Assembly (NCBI RefSeq): GCF_000820515.1
Contig: NZ_JXDG01000003.1
Span: 372,001 to 436,000, forward strand
Direction of reading: 5' to 3'
DNA from: Pseudomonas batumici
GTDB lineage: Bacteria > Pseudomonadota > Gammaproteobacteria > Pseudomonadales > Pseudomonadaceae
DNA length: 64,000 bases
The notes beneath the pieces were generated by a model, which ran no database searches, was not told the origin of the DNA, and saw only the letters and a program-made list of their open reading frames with translations. The translations under genes were made by a program, and so were the position numbers. Shown here one piece after another: positions 47,406 to 57,246 of this stretch; the stretch's first letter is position 1, and each line of letters starts with the position of its first letter.

Positions 47406-48305
47406 TCAGGTGCGTTTGGATAACCAGACCAAGACAATGACGATAGCGCAGACCAATGGGGTCAGCCAGTTCCAGGATTCGCCCATCAACCCGATCGAGA
47501 AACCGAAGGTAAAGAACGGTTGCAGCAACTGCAGTTGGCTGATTCGCTGGATACCACCCAGCGCGAGCGCGCGGTTCCAGGAGAAGAAGCCCAGCAGCGA
47601 GTTGATCAGCGCCAGGAACAGCAGGGCGGCGACGCCGGTGCCCGGCAGCTGGGCGATGGTGTGGCTGTCGTAGAGCCACAGGCTGGCCGGCAGCAGTACC
47701 GGCAGGCTGATGACTAGTGTCCAGCACATCACTTGCCAGCCCGGCAGTTCCTTGGACAGCGCGCCGCCCTGGGCATAACCGAAGCCGGCCAGCGCAACGG
47801 CACCGAGCAGGGCCAGGTCACCCAGGTAGATGTCCGAGACATTCGACTTGAACACCGTGTAGGACATGACCACCAGGAAGCCCAGGCAGGAGATCGCCCA
47901 GAACGCCTTGGACGGGCGGGTGCCGGTGATCAGGGTGCCGAAGATCGCCGTGGAGAGCGGCAAGGCGGCCAGGACCACGCCGCCGTGGCTGACGGGCACA
48001 TATTGCATGCCCAGCGCGGTGAGGATCGGGAAGCCGTAGACGATCCCGGTGGAGGTCAGCAGCATGCGCTTGATCTGCGAACGGCTGGGCAGCTTGGCGC
48101 GGCCAATCAGCAAGAAGGGAATCGCGGCAAAGGCCGCGGTCACCGAGCGGAAGATCCCGACCTGGACGGCGCTCAGGTCGCCCGCAAGCATTTTGGCCGC
48201 GGGCAGGGTCATGGCAAAGGCCGCTACCGAGATCAGGCCCAGGAAGTAGGCTTGCAGGTCTTGACTCTTGGTCTCTGGAAAACTGGCTGTGTTGGCTTGC
48301 GTCAT
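47406..48305 (-). CDS. EamA/DMT-superfamily transporter
   Basis: A 299-residue inner-membrane protein of about ten helices (two EamA repeats): YFLGLISVAAFAMTLPAAKM, QVGIFRSVTAAFAAIPFLLI, and the C-terminal WLTPLVCAIVIVLVWLSKRT. Family members export amino acids and other metabolites. It follows the AMP-ligase gene by 65 bases and precedes the methyltransferase. Confidence 0.9.
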   Translation of the reverse strand: MTQANTASFPETKSQDLQAYFLGLISVAAFAMTLPAAKMLAGDLSAVQVGIFRSVTAAFAAIPFLLIGRAKLPSRSQIKRMLLTSTGIVYGFPILTALGMQYVPVSHGGVVLAALPLSTAIFGTLITGTRPSKAFWAISCLGFLVVMSYTVFKSNVSDIYLGDLALLGAVALAGFGYAQGGALSKELPGWQVMCWTLVISLPVLLPASLWLYDSHTIAQLPGTGVAALLFLALINSLLGFFSWNRALALGGIQRISQLQLLQPFFTFGFSIGLMGESWNWLTPLVCAIVIVLVWLSKRT

Positions 48306-48370
48306 GCTGACGATTCCTTCTGGTGACGGGAGGCATCCGGGGGGTGGCCGGATACCCGTGAAAATGTGCT

Positions 48371-49297
48371 TCAGGGGGTGGCGGTGTCATTGGCGCTGGC
48401 CTTCAACCACAGGCGCAGTTCCGTCTTGAGGAGATCGCCGTAGCTGTTCCTGAACAGCCTGCTGTGCAGCTCCGTCGGGTACACGGGAGCGTCCCCATAG
48501 ATGATGGTCTTGATACCTTCACCGTCATGGCCCTGGTGGCGGGCCTGCTCGACCATGCCGGTGAACATGGCGGGGGCGACGAACAGCGTGATAGTGCCGA
48601 AGCCGCTTGTCAGCCCGAACAGCTCGTTGGGGTTGAAGTCGCGCGATTCTGGGACGACATGGCGCGCGGCCCGGCGCACATGGATCAGGTTGTAGAGCCC
48701 GGCACAGTGAGACATCGGCGCCGCGTACACCGCCGTATCATCGACGCCGATCGGATCGATGTCGTGCGACATGGCCGTCAGGTTGCCGTGGCTCAGCATC
48801 ACCCCTTGGGGGCGATCAGTGCCACCGGAGGTGTAGAACAGCCAGGCCAGGTCGTCGATAAGACGCGGACAAGGCGTATCCGGCGGCGAAGTGAGCGACG
48901 CGAGCGCTCCCATGTCCTCTCGGTCCAGTTCTCGACAGGCCTGGGGCAAGGCCCCGGGCGCGAACACCTGGCCGCCATCGGTGAAAATCAGCCGGGCTTG
49001 CGCGTTATCGACGATCCAGCCGGCCTCGACGGTGTGCAGCTTGCAGTTGATCGGCACCGCCACGGCGCCGGCCCACCAGATGGCGTAGAGCAGCTCAAGG
49101 TATTCACAGCAGTTCTTCATGAACAGCGCGACCCGATCGCCGGGGGCGATGCCGTGCTCGTCGATCAGGTAGGCGGCCCGGTGCCGGACCAGGGCGACAA
49201 AGGCCTCATAGTTTGCGACTTGCCGCTGCCCTTCGAACAGGGCCGGACGCTTCGGGTAGCGAAGGCCGGCTTCGTCCAGCCAGTTGGCGATATTCAT
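48371..49297 (-). CDS. Truncated AMP-dependent synthetase/ligase
   Basis: A 308-residue N-terminal portion of an acyl-adenylating enzyme: MNIANWLDEAGLRYPKRPAL, CEYLELLYAIWWAGAVAVPINCKL, AWLFYTSGGTDRPQGVMLSHGN. Family enzymes are 500-600 residues. The C-terminal subdomain and motifs A6-A10 with the catalytic lysine are absent. The P-loop reads SGGTDRPQG rather than SGTTGRPKG, so its Lys is missing. It is either inactive or reduced to binding. No frameshifted continuation is visible in the 65 bases before the next gene. First gene of the operon. Confidence 0.8.
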   Translation of the reverse strand: MNIANWLDEAGLRYPKRPALFEGQRQVANYEAFVALVRHRAAYLIDEHGIAPGDRVALFMKNCCEYLELLYAIWWAGAVAVPINCKLHTVEAGWIVDNAQARLIFTDGGQVFAPGALPQACRELDREDMGALASLTSPPDTPCPRLIDDLAWLFYTSGGTDRPQGVMLSHGNLTAMSHDIDPIGVDDTAVYAAPMSHCAGLYNLIHVRRAARHVVPESRDFNPNELFGLTSGFGTITLFVAPAMFTGMVEQARHQGHDGEGIKTIIYGDAPVYPTELHSRLFRNSYGDLLKTELRLWLKASANDTATP

Positions 49298-49542
49298 GCT
49301 CTGCTCCTGCGTGCCGGAAGGGCAGGTGCAGACTAATCAGCCGGATGGGGGCAGTACCGGTACGGTTGGGAGCGAGCGCAACGAACTGTATGGTTTGCCG
49401 ACCATGACAGTTGTCGGGCTGGCTTTCAGGAGGTGGGTGCGCAAAGCGAGGGAGGCCGATGACCGGGCCGGGGGCAGGGTGGGCGAGGCGATCTGCCGCA
49501 GCGAAGATGACGAAAGAAGGGGGATAAAAACTCGGGCAACAA

Positions 49543-49570
49543 AAAACCCGCACTAGGCGGGTTTTTTGGG
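49543..49570 (-). terminator. Terminator of tRNA-Phe
   Basis: AAAAAACCCGC, loop ACTAG, GCGGGTTTTTT: a stem with A and T tracts on both sides, 38 bases after the tRNA 3' end on the minus strand. Confidence 0.85.
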
Positions 49571-49607
49571 CGTTCAGATGATTTTGACACCACCTGAAAC
49601 TGAAGAG

Positions 49608-49683
49608 TGGTGCCCAGAGACGGAATCGAACCGCCGACACGGGGATTTTCAATCCCCTGCTCTACCGACTGAGCTATCTGGGC
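49608..49683 (-). tRNA. tRNA-Phe(GAA)
   Basis: A 76-base cloverleaf with encoded CCA: acceptor GCCCAGA/TCTGGGC, D-arm GCTCAGTCGGTAGAGC, anticodon loop TTGAAAA (anticodon GAA), T-arm GGCGGTTCGATTCC. Single gene with its own promoter and terminator. Confidence 0.97.
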
Positions 49684-49693
49684 AACGGGGCGC

Positions 49694-49722
49694 ATTAAAC
49701 GGGTTTTTCGAGGGGTCGTCAA
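49694..49722 (-). promoter_or_regulatory. tRNA-Phe promoter
   Basis: On the minus strand TTGACG, a 17-base spacer, TTTAAT, then a GC-rich discriminator 10 bases before the tRNA. Good sigma70 match. Confidence 0.8.
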
Positions 49723-49786
49723 GCACGATTTCAAAAAAAATTTAATTATTACCGTCGCTTACGACCCAAAGCTGTTCCAGCCGTGA

Positions 49787-50059
49787 TTATTCGGCCGGTG
49801 GAACGTAGCCTTCGGCCTTGGCGTATTCCTCGCCGGAAAAGAACTTGTCCATCTCGCCCTGGATGTATTTGCGGTCTTCGCTGTTCATCATGTTCAGGCG
49901 TTTTTCGTTGATCAGCAGGGTCTGGTGCTTCAACCAGTCGCCCCAGGCTTTCTGCGAAACATGTTCGAAAATGTCCTGGCCCTTGGCACCCGGGTACGGA
50001 GGGCGATCGAGGCCTGGCAGTTCTTCGTGGTACTTGCGGCACATTACGGTGCGGGTCAT
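49787..50059 (-). CDS. yggX: Fe(2+)-trafficking protein YggX
   Basis: A 90-residue protein that protects iron-sulfur proteins from oxidative damage. Complete family sequence: [20 protein letters not shown], then [20 protein letters not shown]. Its ATG overlaps the mutY stop by 4 bases; yggX directly following mutY is a conserved pairing and links iron protection to an FeS repair enzyme. Confidence 0.96.
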   Translation of the reverse strand: MTRTVMCRKYHEELPGLDRPPYPGAKGQDIFEHVSQKAWGDWLKHQTLLINEKRLNMMNSEDRKYIQGEMDKFFSGEEYAKAEGYVPPAE

Positions 50060-51123
50060 GACGACTCTCCTGCATTCAAAACGTCGGCTGCCCGTTTGAG
50101 CAGCTTTTTCACCGGGGCGGCAAGGCCCAGGCGCGGCGGGGTGGCGAGGTTATACCAGAGCCAGTCGGCCTCGGCCACGTGATGGGCACTCGCCTCGACC
50201 TGCACCAGCCACGGCTCGATGGCCAGCTGGAAGTGGCTGAAGGTGTGGGTCAGGTTCGCCAGCGCCTGCTGCCGGCCCAGTTCCAGCGAGTGCTGCAACG
50301 CCAGGTGCGGCAGGTCGTCGAGGTCATCCAGTTCCGGCAGGCTCCACAAGCCGCCCCAGAGGCCGCTGGAGGGGCGACGGTAAAGCAGGATGGCGCCGTC
50401 GCGGTTGGCGAGCAACGGCATCAAGGTGCGCTTTTGCGGCACGCTCTTGCGCGGCTTGGGAATCGGGTAGCGGGTCTCCAGGCCGAGCAGGTGCGCTTCG
50501 CAGCCGGTTTTCAGCGGGCAGAGCAGGCAACTGGGCTTGCTGCGGGTGCACAAGGTGGCGCCCAGGTCCATCATCGCCTGGGTGTAGTGGTTCACCCGGG
50601 CATGGGGGGTGAAGCGCTCGGCGTTGGCCCAGAGCTGCTTGGCCACCTTCGGTTCGCCCGGGTAGCCCTCCTGGGCCGTGTAGCGCGCCAGCACGCGCTT
50701 GACGTTGCCGTCGAGGATCGCCGCGCGCAGGCCCATGCTGATACTGGCGATGGCGCCGGCGGTGGACAGGCCGATGCCCGGCAGTTCGGTGAGCTTCTCG
50801 ACGTCGCGGGGGAATTCGCCGCCATGCTCGGCAACGATGATCTTCGCGGTTTTCTGCAGGTTGCGCGCCCGGGTGTAGTAGCCCAGGCCGGTCCACAGGT
50901 GCAGCACTTCATCCTCCGGTGCGGCGGCCAGGGCCTCGACCGTCGGCAGCGAGGCCATGAAGCGGTCGAAGTAGTTCAGCACGGTGCTGACCTGGGTCTG
51001 CTGCAACATGATCTCCGACACCCACACCCGATACGGTGTGATGCCCTGTTGCCAGGGCAGGTCGTGGCGGCCGTGGCGGTCGTACCAATCCAGCACGGCG
51101 CTGGAAAACTGCTCGGCTCTCAT
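50056..51123 (-). CDS. mutY: A/G-specific adenine glycosylase MutY
   Basis: A 355-residue DNA repair enzyme that removes adenine opposite 8-oxoguanine. The helix-hairpin-helix [16 protein letters not shown], the catalytic D in [11 protein letters not shown] and the [4Fe-4S] ligands C-x6-C-x2-C-x5-C ([17 protein letters not shown]) are all present, with the C-terminal Nudix-like recognition domain. Overlaps both neighbours: its ATG overlaps the AsmA stop and its stop overlaps the yggX ATG. Confidence 0.97.
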   Translation of the reverse strand: MRAEQFSSAVLDWYDRHGRHDLPWQQGITPYRVWVSEIMLQQTQVSTVLNYFDRFMASLPTVEALAAAPEDEVLHLWTGLGYYTRARNLQKTAKIIVAEHGGEFPRDVEKLTELPGIGLSTAGAIASISMGLRAAILDGNVKRVLARYTAQEGYPGEPKVAKQLWANAERFTPHARVNHYTQAMMDLGATLCTRSKPSCLLCPLKTGCEAHLLGLETRYPIPKPRKSVPQKRTLMPLLANRDGAILLYRRPSSGLWGGLWSLPELDDLDDLPHLALQHSLELGRQQALANLTHTFSHFQLAIEPWLVQVEASAHHVAEADWLWYNLATPPRLGLAAPVKKLLKRAADVLNAGESS

Positions 51124-53342
51124 CGTTTGAACAGCCCCTTGAGTGCGTCTTTGAGTTCGGGACTGACCTTGTCGCCGAGCTTCTCTTCAAGTTTGTCGCT
51201 CAGCTTGTTGCCGGCCAGGTGCGAGGCCACCTGGCCGAGGCGGTCCTTGTCGATACGACAGGCCTTGGCGCCCAGCTCCAGCGGGCCACGGCAGCGCAGC
51301 GGCCATTCGATCCCGGCGAAGCGTTCGTTGACCTGGCAGGCCGGGTCCGGCATGTCGCTCTTGTCGCCTTCGACGACGATGCCGATGCGATAGTCCATGC
51401 CCAGCACGCGCAGGTCGATATCGCCGTTGCCATTGACGCTCAGACCCGGGATACGGACTTTCAGGTCCGGGTTGCTGGCCACGCCGTTGTGCAGGCTCAG
51501 GCTGCCCTTGAGCTCCTGGAACGGGGTGTCCTTGCCGCGCGGTTCGCTGCTCAGGGTCTTGCGGTTGAGGGTGGCGATGCCGGTGCACAGTTGCTGTTCG
51601 AGGTTGGCATTGAGCAGCACGCCGTCGTTGAGGGCGAAGCTGGCGCTGCCGTTGAGGCTGTCGACCAGGGCCTTCTGGCTGTTGCCGGTGCTGGTGATGT
51701 CGCTGCCGAGGGTCAGCGACCCCTTGACCGGCGGCTTCTGTCCCTGGGCTTGCAGGATGCGTTCGACCGGCACCCGGTTCAGCCGCGTTTGCAGGCTCAG
51801 GTGCGGTACGTCAGGGCGCACGTCGAGGCTGCCCTTGGCGCTGAAGCTGCCGCTGTAGAGTTCGCCGCGCAGCTCGTTCAGGGTCAGCATGCCTCCTTGG
51901 CCGGTGACCTTGAGGGCGGCGTTGTCGATCGGCAGCTTCTTCAGGGTCAGCTGGTTGAAGCCGAGCTCGGCGTCCACGTCCAGGCTGCGCAGGCGTTCGA
52001 TGGGCAGCAGCTTGTCGTTGCTCCAGGCGCCGCGGGTCGGCGATTCCGGCAGTGGCGAGTTACTGGCGATGGCGTTGGCTTCGCTGCTCAGCACTTCGGC
52101 CTGGCGGACTTTCGAGGCGCTGTCGGCGTCGGCCGATTTCGCCGGCAGGTAGCGATCGGCGTCGAACGTGTCGCCCTTGAGTTGAACGCGCAGGGATTGC
52201 TTGGCGAAGTCCTCGACGGCGACGCGGCCGCTGAAGTTGCTGTCGTCGAGTTTCAGGTTGAGGTCGTCCAGCGCCAGGCTGGTGGGCGTGCCGGTGAGGC
52301 GGGTGACCAGCTCGACCTTGCTCAGGCTGCCGTCGGCCACGGACGGCAGGGGCTGGCCGATGCTGTCGAGAAACTTCATCAGGTCCAGCTGGGCAATCGA
52401 CAGCATGCCGTTGAGTTGCGGGGTCTTGTTCAGGTCGTTGACCTTCAGCTCGCCGAGTGCGCGCAGCTGGTTGGCCGACAATTTCAGGCCGGTCCACTCG
52501 GCGACGTTCGCCGCCATGTCCACCAGCAACTGGCCCTGGGCGGAGAAGGTCAGCGACTTGCCTTGCAGCGGATCGCCCGACAGTTCGCCCGAGAAACGCA
52601 TGTCTTCGAACTGGTAGCGCTTGAGCGCGCGGTCGAAGCGCAGGTTGCCGTTGAGCTCGGTGCGGGCGCGCAGGACCGGCTGGTTGGTGCCGAAGAAGGC
52701 AGTGAATTTGACCGGGATTTCCTTGCCGTCATGCACCGCGCCGGTGCTCAGCTGGATGCTTTCCGAAGTGATCTGGCGGCCGGTCTTTTCATCGTTGAAT
52801 TCGATCCGGGCGTTGTTGACGGTCAGGCTGTCGATGTCCAGGCGGATCGGCTGCGATGGCTTTTCTTCCTCGGCGGCACTGGTCGGCTCGGCGCGCTTGT
52901 CGGTCTGCGCGGTCACGCTGGCGGGCACCGCGCTAGGGGCCGGGTGGCCGATGTCCTGCCAGTTGCCGTGGCCGTCCTTGTCGCGGTTGAGCCGCAGGTT
53001 CAGGCCTTCGACGCGGACATCGCTCATCTGCACTTCGCGACGCAGCAGCGGCAGTACGCGCACGGACAGGCCGAGCATCTGCAGGTCGGCAAACGGCTGG
53101 GTCGGGGTGGTCAGGGTCGCCACGCTGGCATCGTGCAGTTCCAGGCCCAGCCAGGGGAAAAGGCTCCAGCCGATGTCGCCATTGAGGGTCAGCTCAATGT
53201 GGGCCTTGTCGCGGGCTATCTGGCGAATCTCGTCCTTGTAGTCGTTGGGATTGAACAGGTGGGTCAGGGCAAAGCCTGCTGCCACGATGATCAGCAACAA
53301 CCCGAGAAGCCCCAGACCCAGGATTTTGCCGAATGCTTTCAT
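51120..53342 (-). CDS. AsmA-family outer-membrane biogenesis protein
   Basis: A 740-residue AsmA protein: one N-terminal membrane helix (ILGLGLLGLLLIIVAAGFAL), then a long periplasmic region rich in beta strands. It starts FNPNDYKDEIRQIARDK and has the signature LFPWLGLELHDASV. AsmA-like proteins bridge the periplasm and help lipid or membrane-protein transport. First of the asmA-mutY-yggX overlapping transcript, an arrangement seen in other pseudomonads. Confidence 0.92.
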   Translation of the reverse strand: MKAFGKILGLGLLGLLLIIVAAGFALTHLFNPNDYKDEIRQIARDKAHIELTLNGDIGWSLFPWLGLELHDASVATLTTPTQPFADLQMLGLSVRVLPLLRREVQMSDVRVEGLNLRLNRDKDGHGNWQDIGHPAPSAVPASVTAQTDKRAEPTSAAEEEKPSQPIRLDIDSLTVNNARIEFNDEKTGRQITSESIQLSTGAVHDGKEIPVKFTAFFGTNQPVLRARTELNGNLRFDRALKRYQFEDMRFSGELSGDPLQGKSLTFSAQGQLLVDMAANVAEWTGLKLSANQLRALGELKVNDLNKTPQLNGMLSIAQLDLMKFLDSIGQPLPSVADGSLSKVELVTRLTGTPTSLALDDLNLKLDDSNFSGRVAVEDFAKQSLRVQLKGDTFDADRYLPAKSADADSASKVRQAEVLSSEANAIASNSPLPESPTRGAWSNDKLLPIERLRSLDVDAELGFNQLTLKKLPIDNAALKVTGQGGMLTLNELRGELYSGSFSAKGSLDVRPDVPHLSLQTRLNRVPVERILQAQGQKPPVKGSLTLGSDITSTGNSQKALVDSLNGSASFALNDGVLLNANLEQQLCTGIATLNRKTLSSEPRGKDTPFQELKGSLSLHNGVASNPDLKVRIPGLSVNGNGDIDLRVLGMDYRIGIVVEGDKSDMPDPACQVNERFAGIEWPLRCRGPLELGAKACRIDKDRLGQVASHLAGNKLSDKLEEKLGDKVSPELKDALKGLFKR

Positions 53343-53425
53343 GGGCGAGTCCTTGCAGTCAGTGGAATTTGAATTTAGCCCGCGAGTATAGCGTCACGGG
53401 GCTGGCGGCAGGGCGCAGATACTCC

Positions 53426-53824
53426 CTAGAGCGGGTCCAGGGCAATCCGCAGCTTGGCCGCCAGCGCCTGGGCCTCGAGATGCCCGGCGGGCGCCTGGAG
53501 GCGCAGTTCCGCTCCTGACAGTCTGGCCATTCGTGAGGCTTCTGCCACCAGTCGTTCGGCTACCCCACGGCGTCTGGTGACTTTTCTGACGCAAAGTTGG
53601 GATAAAAGCCAGAAGTCCGCGCGCCGTTCCAGGCGCGCCGCGCCCAGCAGGCGGTCATTGAAGCGTCCGGCGATCAGGCTGCCGTCGGCCAGGGCGGTTT
53701 CGATCAGTTGCTGGCCGTCGGCTTGCGGCGCGAAGAGCCAGGGCGGGGCATCCTGGTAGATCTTCTGCAGGTCCTGCTGGTCCTGGTAGGTGGCTTCGGT
53801 GAGGGATTCGACAACGATGGGCAT
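53426..53824 (-). CDS. PanM/PanZ-like GNAT acetyltransferase-fold protein
   Basis: A 132-residue GNAT protein: QLCVRKVTRRRGVAERLVAE is the acetyl-CoA-binding motif (basic R-x-x-G-x-x-x-R-L). The short size and N-terminal VVESLTEATYQDQQDLQKIYQD suggest the PanM/PanZ regulator, which stimulates cleavage of PanD in the presence of acetyl-CoA. A plain N-acetyltransferase is the alternative. CGAGGAA precedes the ATG. Confidence 0.7.
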   Translation of the reverse strand: MPIVVESLTEATYQDQQDLQKIYQDAPPWLFAPQADGQQLIETALADGSLIAGRFNDRLLGAARLERRADFWLLSQLCVRKVTRRRGVAERLVAEASRMARLSGAELRLQAPAGHLEAQALAAKLRIALDPL

Positions 53825-54073
53825 AAATTCCTCGAGTGTCCGGTGTAGGAGCAGGGGGGGGCGTTAAAAACAGCGCAGTTGCACGACATAAAAACCGTAT
53901 CAGTCTGGTTGTCCTGTCATATGTAGATGGTAACCTTTCTCGGTTCGCCAGTTCTTCTGCGGCTTATTGTCGCGTAAACAGCGTCACTCGATAACACGAC
54001 CATGCCTGCGTGCACCAAGGTCGGGAGTGAGGTGTGGTCGGCGGACCATCATTCCAATGGGGGAGACACTTCA

Positions 54074-55735
54074 ATGAGCATCAGCACCACGGCGGACACT
54101 TATGCCGCCGATCCTGCGTTCCTGTCAAAGGAACGCATCATCGCCAAGCCCGGTTTCAATCGTTGGCTGGTTCCACCGGCCGCCCTGGCCATCCACCTGT
54201 GCATCGGCATGGCCTACGGCTTCTCGGTGTTCTGGTTGCCGCTGTCCAAGGCACTGGGGATCACCGCGCCGGTCGCTTGTGCGCCGGACATGAGCTTTAT
54301 CGCCCAGGTGTTCTCGTCGCAGTGTGATTGGCCGATCTCCATGCTCGGCTGGATCTACACCCTGTTCTTCATCTTCCTCGGTTGCTCGGCCGCGATCTGG
54401 GGTGGCTGGCTGGAACATGCCGGTCCGCGCAAGGCCGGTGTGGTGTCCGCGCTGTGCTGGTGTGGCGGCCTGCTGATTTCGGCGTTGGGGATCCATACCC
54501 ACCAGATCTGGCTGATGTGGATCGGCTCCGGGGTGATCGGCGGTATCGGCCTGGGCCTGGGCTATATCTCGCCTGTTTCGACCCTGATCAAGTGGTTCCC
54601 GGACAAGCGCGGCATGGCCACCGGCATGGCGATCATGGGCTTCGGTGGCGGGGCGATGGTCGGTGCGCCGCTGGCGGCGGCGCTGATGGGGCATTTCGCC
54701 TCGCCCACCGGTGTCGGCGTGTGGCAGAGCTTCGTGGTGATGGCGGTGATCTACTTCATCTTCATGATCGGCGGCGCGCTGTCGTACCGCGTGCCGCCGA
54801 CCGGCTGGAAGCCCGAGGGCTGGACCGCGCCGGCGAAGAAGGCCGGCAACGCGATGATCACCCATCGTCACGTGCATGTGAACGTGGCGTGGAAGACCCC
54901 GCAGTTCCGCCTGGTGTGGCTGGTGCTGTGCCTGAACGTGTCCGCCGGTATCGGCATCCTCGGCATGGCCTCGCCGCTGTTGCAGGAAGTCTTCGCCGGT
55001 CAGTTGCTCGGCAACGGCCTGACCTTCAGCCAACTGAACGCCGCGCAATTGGGCCAGATCGCGGCGATCGCGGCCGGCTTCACCGGTTTGCTCAGCCTGT
55101 TCAACATCGGCGGTCGGTTTTTCTGGGCCTCGTTCTCGGACTATATCGGCCGCAAGGCGACCTACTTCGTGTTCTTCGCCCTGGGCTTCGCGCTCTATGC
55201 GTCGGTGCCGAGCCTGGGTCACCTGGGCAGCGTGGCGCTGTTCGTGGCGGCGTTCTGCGTGGTCCTGTCGATGTACGGCGGTGGCTTCGCCACGGTGCCG
55301 GCCTACCTGGCGGACCTGTTCGGCACGCAGATGGTCGGCGCGATCCACGGTCGCCTGCTGACCGCCTGGGCGGCCGCCGGGGTGCTGGGGCCGGTGCTGG
55401 TGAACTACCTTCGGGAATACCAACTGAGCATCGGCGTCGAGCGCGCCGCGGCTTACGACATCACCTTGTACATCCTCGCCGGGCTGCTGGTGCTGGGGTT
55501 CATCTGCAACCTGCTGGTGCGTCCGGTGGCCGACAAGTACTTCATGACCGAGGCCGAACTGGCTGCCGAACAGGCGCTGGGTCATGACAAGGGCGCCGAC
55601 AGCCGCACCGTGCTGGAGTGGAAAGCCGCGCCGGGCAGCAAGCCGTTGGCGGTTGCCGCCTGGCTGGTGGTTGGCATTCCGCTGGCGTGGGGCGTGTGGG
55701 TCACGTTGCAGAAGACTGCGGTGCTGTTCCACTAA
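54074..55735 (+). CDS. OFA/OxlT-type MFS transporter
   Basis: A 553-residue MFS transporter with at least 12 helices: GFNRWLVPPAALAIHLCIGM, GLGLGYISPVSTLIKWFPDK and FSDYIGRKATYFVFF are the usual MFS signature blocks of the oxalate/formate antiporter family. The substrate is not assigned; monocarboxylates are typical. ATG at 54074 with GGGGGAGA upstream; the longer frame adds 24 unsupported residues. Long cytoplasmic N-terminus and a C-terminal extra hydrophobic segment. Confidence 0.88.
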   Translation: MSISTTADTYAADPAFLSKERIIAKPGFNRWLVPPAALAIHLCIGMAYGFSVFWLPLSKALGITAPVACAPDMSFIAQVFSSQCDWPISMLGWIYTLFFIFLGCSAAIWGGWLEHAGPRKAGVVSALCWCGGLLISALGIHTHQIWLMWIGSGVIGGIGLGLGYISPVSTLIKWFPDKRGMATGMAIMGFGGGAMVGAPLAAALMGHFASPTGVGVWQSFVVMAVIYFIFMIGGALSYRVPPTGWKPEGWTAPAKKAGNAMITHRHVHVNVAWKTPQFRLVWLVLCLNVSAGIGILGMASPLLQEVFAGQLLGNGLTFSQLNAAQLGQIAAIAAGFTGLLSLFNIGGRFFWASFSDYIGRKATYFVFFALGFALYASVPSLGHLGSVALFVAAFCVVLSMYGGGFATVPAYLADLFGTQMVGAIHGRLLTAWAAAGVLGPVLVNYLREYQLSIGVERAAAYDITLYILAGLLVLGFICNLLVRPVADKYFMTEAELAAEQALGHDKGADSRTVLEWKAAPGSKPLAVAAWLVVGIPLAWGVWVTLQKTAVLFH

Positions 55736-55742
55736 TCACCAC

Positions 55743-55833
55743 GTAGGAGCCGGCTTGCTGGCGATGGCGATTCGACAACCGACATCTTCGTCGCCTGATA
55801 CACCGCCATCGCCAGCAAGCCGGCTCCTACAAG
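55743..55833. repeat. REP pair (inverted) between MFS gene and hisB
   Basis: GTAGGAGCCGGCTTGCTGGC at 55743 and GCCAGCAAGCCGGCTCCTAC at 55812 are exact copies in opposite orientation, about 50 bases apart. Third pair in the window. Confidence 0.92.
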
Positions 55834-56014
55834 GGTGGGCGCAGTGTCAAGGCATTGCAATTCTCCTCGTACAGCGTTTCTGCTTGTACTGACAGGTATA
55901 TCCCCGACACCCCCGGATTCAGCCCGTCCGGGAGTTCACCTTGTGTGTTTCTGTTTGCCGTCCGCGCCCCTATAATGATTGCCTTTTTCGCCCAATGATT
56001 TTGCGGAGCTGGTG

Positions 56015-56608
56015 ATGGCCGAACGTAAGGCGTCCGTCGAGCGCGACACTCTGGAAACCCAGATCAAAGCCTCGATCAACCTGGATGGCACCGGAAAGGC
56101 CCGATTCGATATCGGTGTGCCTTTTCTTGAACACATGCTCGACCAGATCGCCCGTCACGGGTTGATCGACCTGGATATCGAGTGCAAGGGCGACCTGCAT
56201 ATCGACGATCACCACACCGTGGAAGACGTCGGTATCACCGTCGGCCAGGCCTTCGCCAAGGCCATTGGCGACAAGAAAGGCATCCGTCGCTACGGCCACG
56301 CCTATGTCCCGCTGGACGAAGCGCTGTCGCGGGTGGTCATCGACTTCTCCGGCCGTCCCGGCCTGCAGATGCACGTGCCCTACACCCGTGCCACCGTGGG
56401 CGGCTTCGACGTCGACCTGTTCCAGGAATTCTTCCAGGGCTTCGTCAACCACGCGCTGGTCAGCCTGCACATCGACAACCTGCGTGGCAGCAACACCCAC
56501 CACCAGATCGAAACCGTGTTCAAGGCCTTCGGTCGCGCCCTGCGCATGGCCGTTGAGCTCGATGAGCGCATGGCCGGGCAAATGCCATCGACCAAGGGCG
56601 TGCTCTGA
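56015..56608 (+). CDS. hisB: Imidazoleglycerol-phosphate dehydratase HisB
   Basis: A 197-residue single-domain dehydratase for histidine synthesis step 6. The metal sites [29 protein letters not shown] and [20 protein letters not shown] are complete. ATG at 56015 gives [12 protein letters not shown]. First gene of hisB-hisH-(DUF2164)-hisA-hisF; its stop overlaps the hisH ATG by one base (TGATG). Confidence 0.97.
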   Translation: MAERKASVERDTLETQIKASINLDGTGKARFDIGVPFLEHMLDQIARHGLIDLDIECKGDLHIDDHHTVEDVGITVGQAFAKAIGDKKGIRRYGHAYVPLDEALSRVVIDFSGRPGLQMHVPYTRATVGGFDVDLFQEFFQGFVNHALVSLHIDNLRGSNTHHQIETVFKAFGRALRMAVELDERMAGQMPSTKGVL

Positions 56609-57246
56609 TGCAGACGGTTGCGGTTATCGACTACGGCATGGGCAACCTGCACTCGGTGGCCAAGGCCCTCGAACACGTCGGCGCCGGCAAGGTGCTGATC
56701 ACCAGCGATGCCACCGTGATTCGCGAAGCCGACCGGGTGGTGTTCCCCGGCGTCGGCGCGATTCGCGACTGCATGGCCGAGATTCGGCGCCTGGGCTTCG
56801 ATGCGCTGGCGCGTGAGGTGAGCCAGGATCGCCCCTTCCTTGGCATCTGCGTCGGTATGCAAGCCTTGCTCGACCGTAGCGAAGAGAATGGCGGCGTCGA
56901 CTGCATCGGCCTGTTTCCCGGCCAGGTGAAGCTGTTCGCCAAGGACCAGCACGAGGACGGCGAGCACCTGAAAGTCCCGCACATGGGCTGGAACGAAGTG
57001 AAGCAGGCGGTGGATCACCCCCTGTGGCACAACATTCCGGACCTGGCGCGTTTCTACTTCGTGCACAGCTACTACATCGCCGCCGGCAATCCGCGGCAGG
57101 TGGTGGGCAGCGGCCACTACGGCGTCGACTTCGCCGCGGCGCTGGCCGAAGGCTCGCGTTTCGCCGTGCAGTTCCACCCGGAGAAAAGCCATACCCACGG
57201 CCTGCAATTGCTGCAGAACTTCGCCGCCTGGGACGGGCGCTGGTAA
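56608..57246 (+). CDS. hisH: Imidazole glycerol phosphate synthase, glutaminase subunit HisH
   Basis: A 212-residue class I glutamine amidotransferase supplying ammonia to HisF. The catalytic Cys is in [14 protein letters not shown] and the His/Glu pair in [15 protein letters not shown]-terminal [14 protein letters not shown] is typical. Directly coupled to hisB. Confidence 0.97.
   Translation: MQTVAVIDYGMGNLHSVAKALEHVGAGKVLITSDATVIREADRVVFPGVGAIRDCMAEIRRLGFDALAREVSQDRPFLGICVGMQALLDRSEENGGVDCIGLFPGQVKLFAKDQHEDGEHLKVPHMGWNEVKQAVDHPLWHNIPDLARFYFVHSYYIAAGNPRQVVGSGHYGVDFAAALAEGSRFAVQFHPEKSHTHGLQLLQNFAAWDGRW

Noticed and set aside
51219-53372. A 717-codon plus-strand frame antisense to the AsmA gene.
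   Set aside because: Same type of GC-driven shadow; the minus-strand frame has a signal anchor and family motifs.
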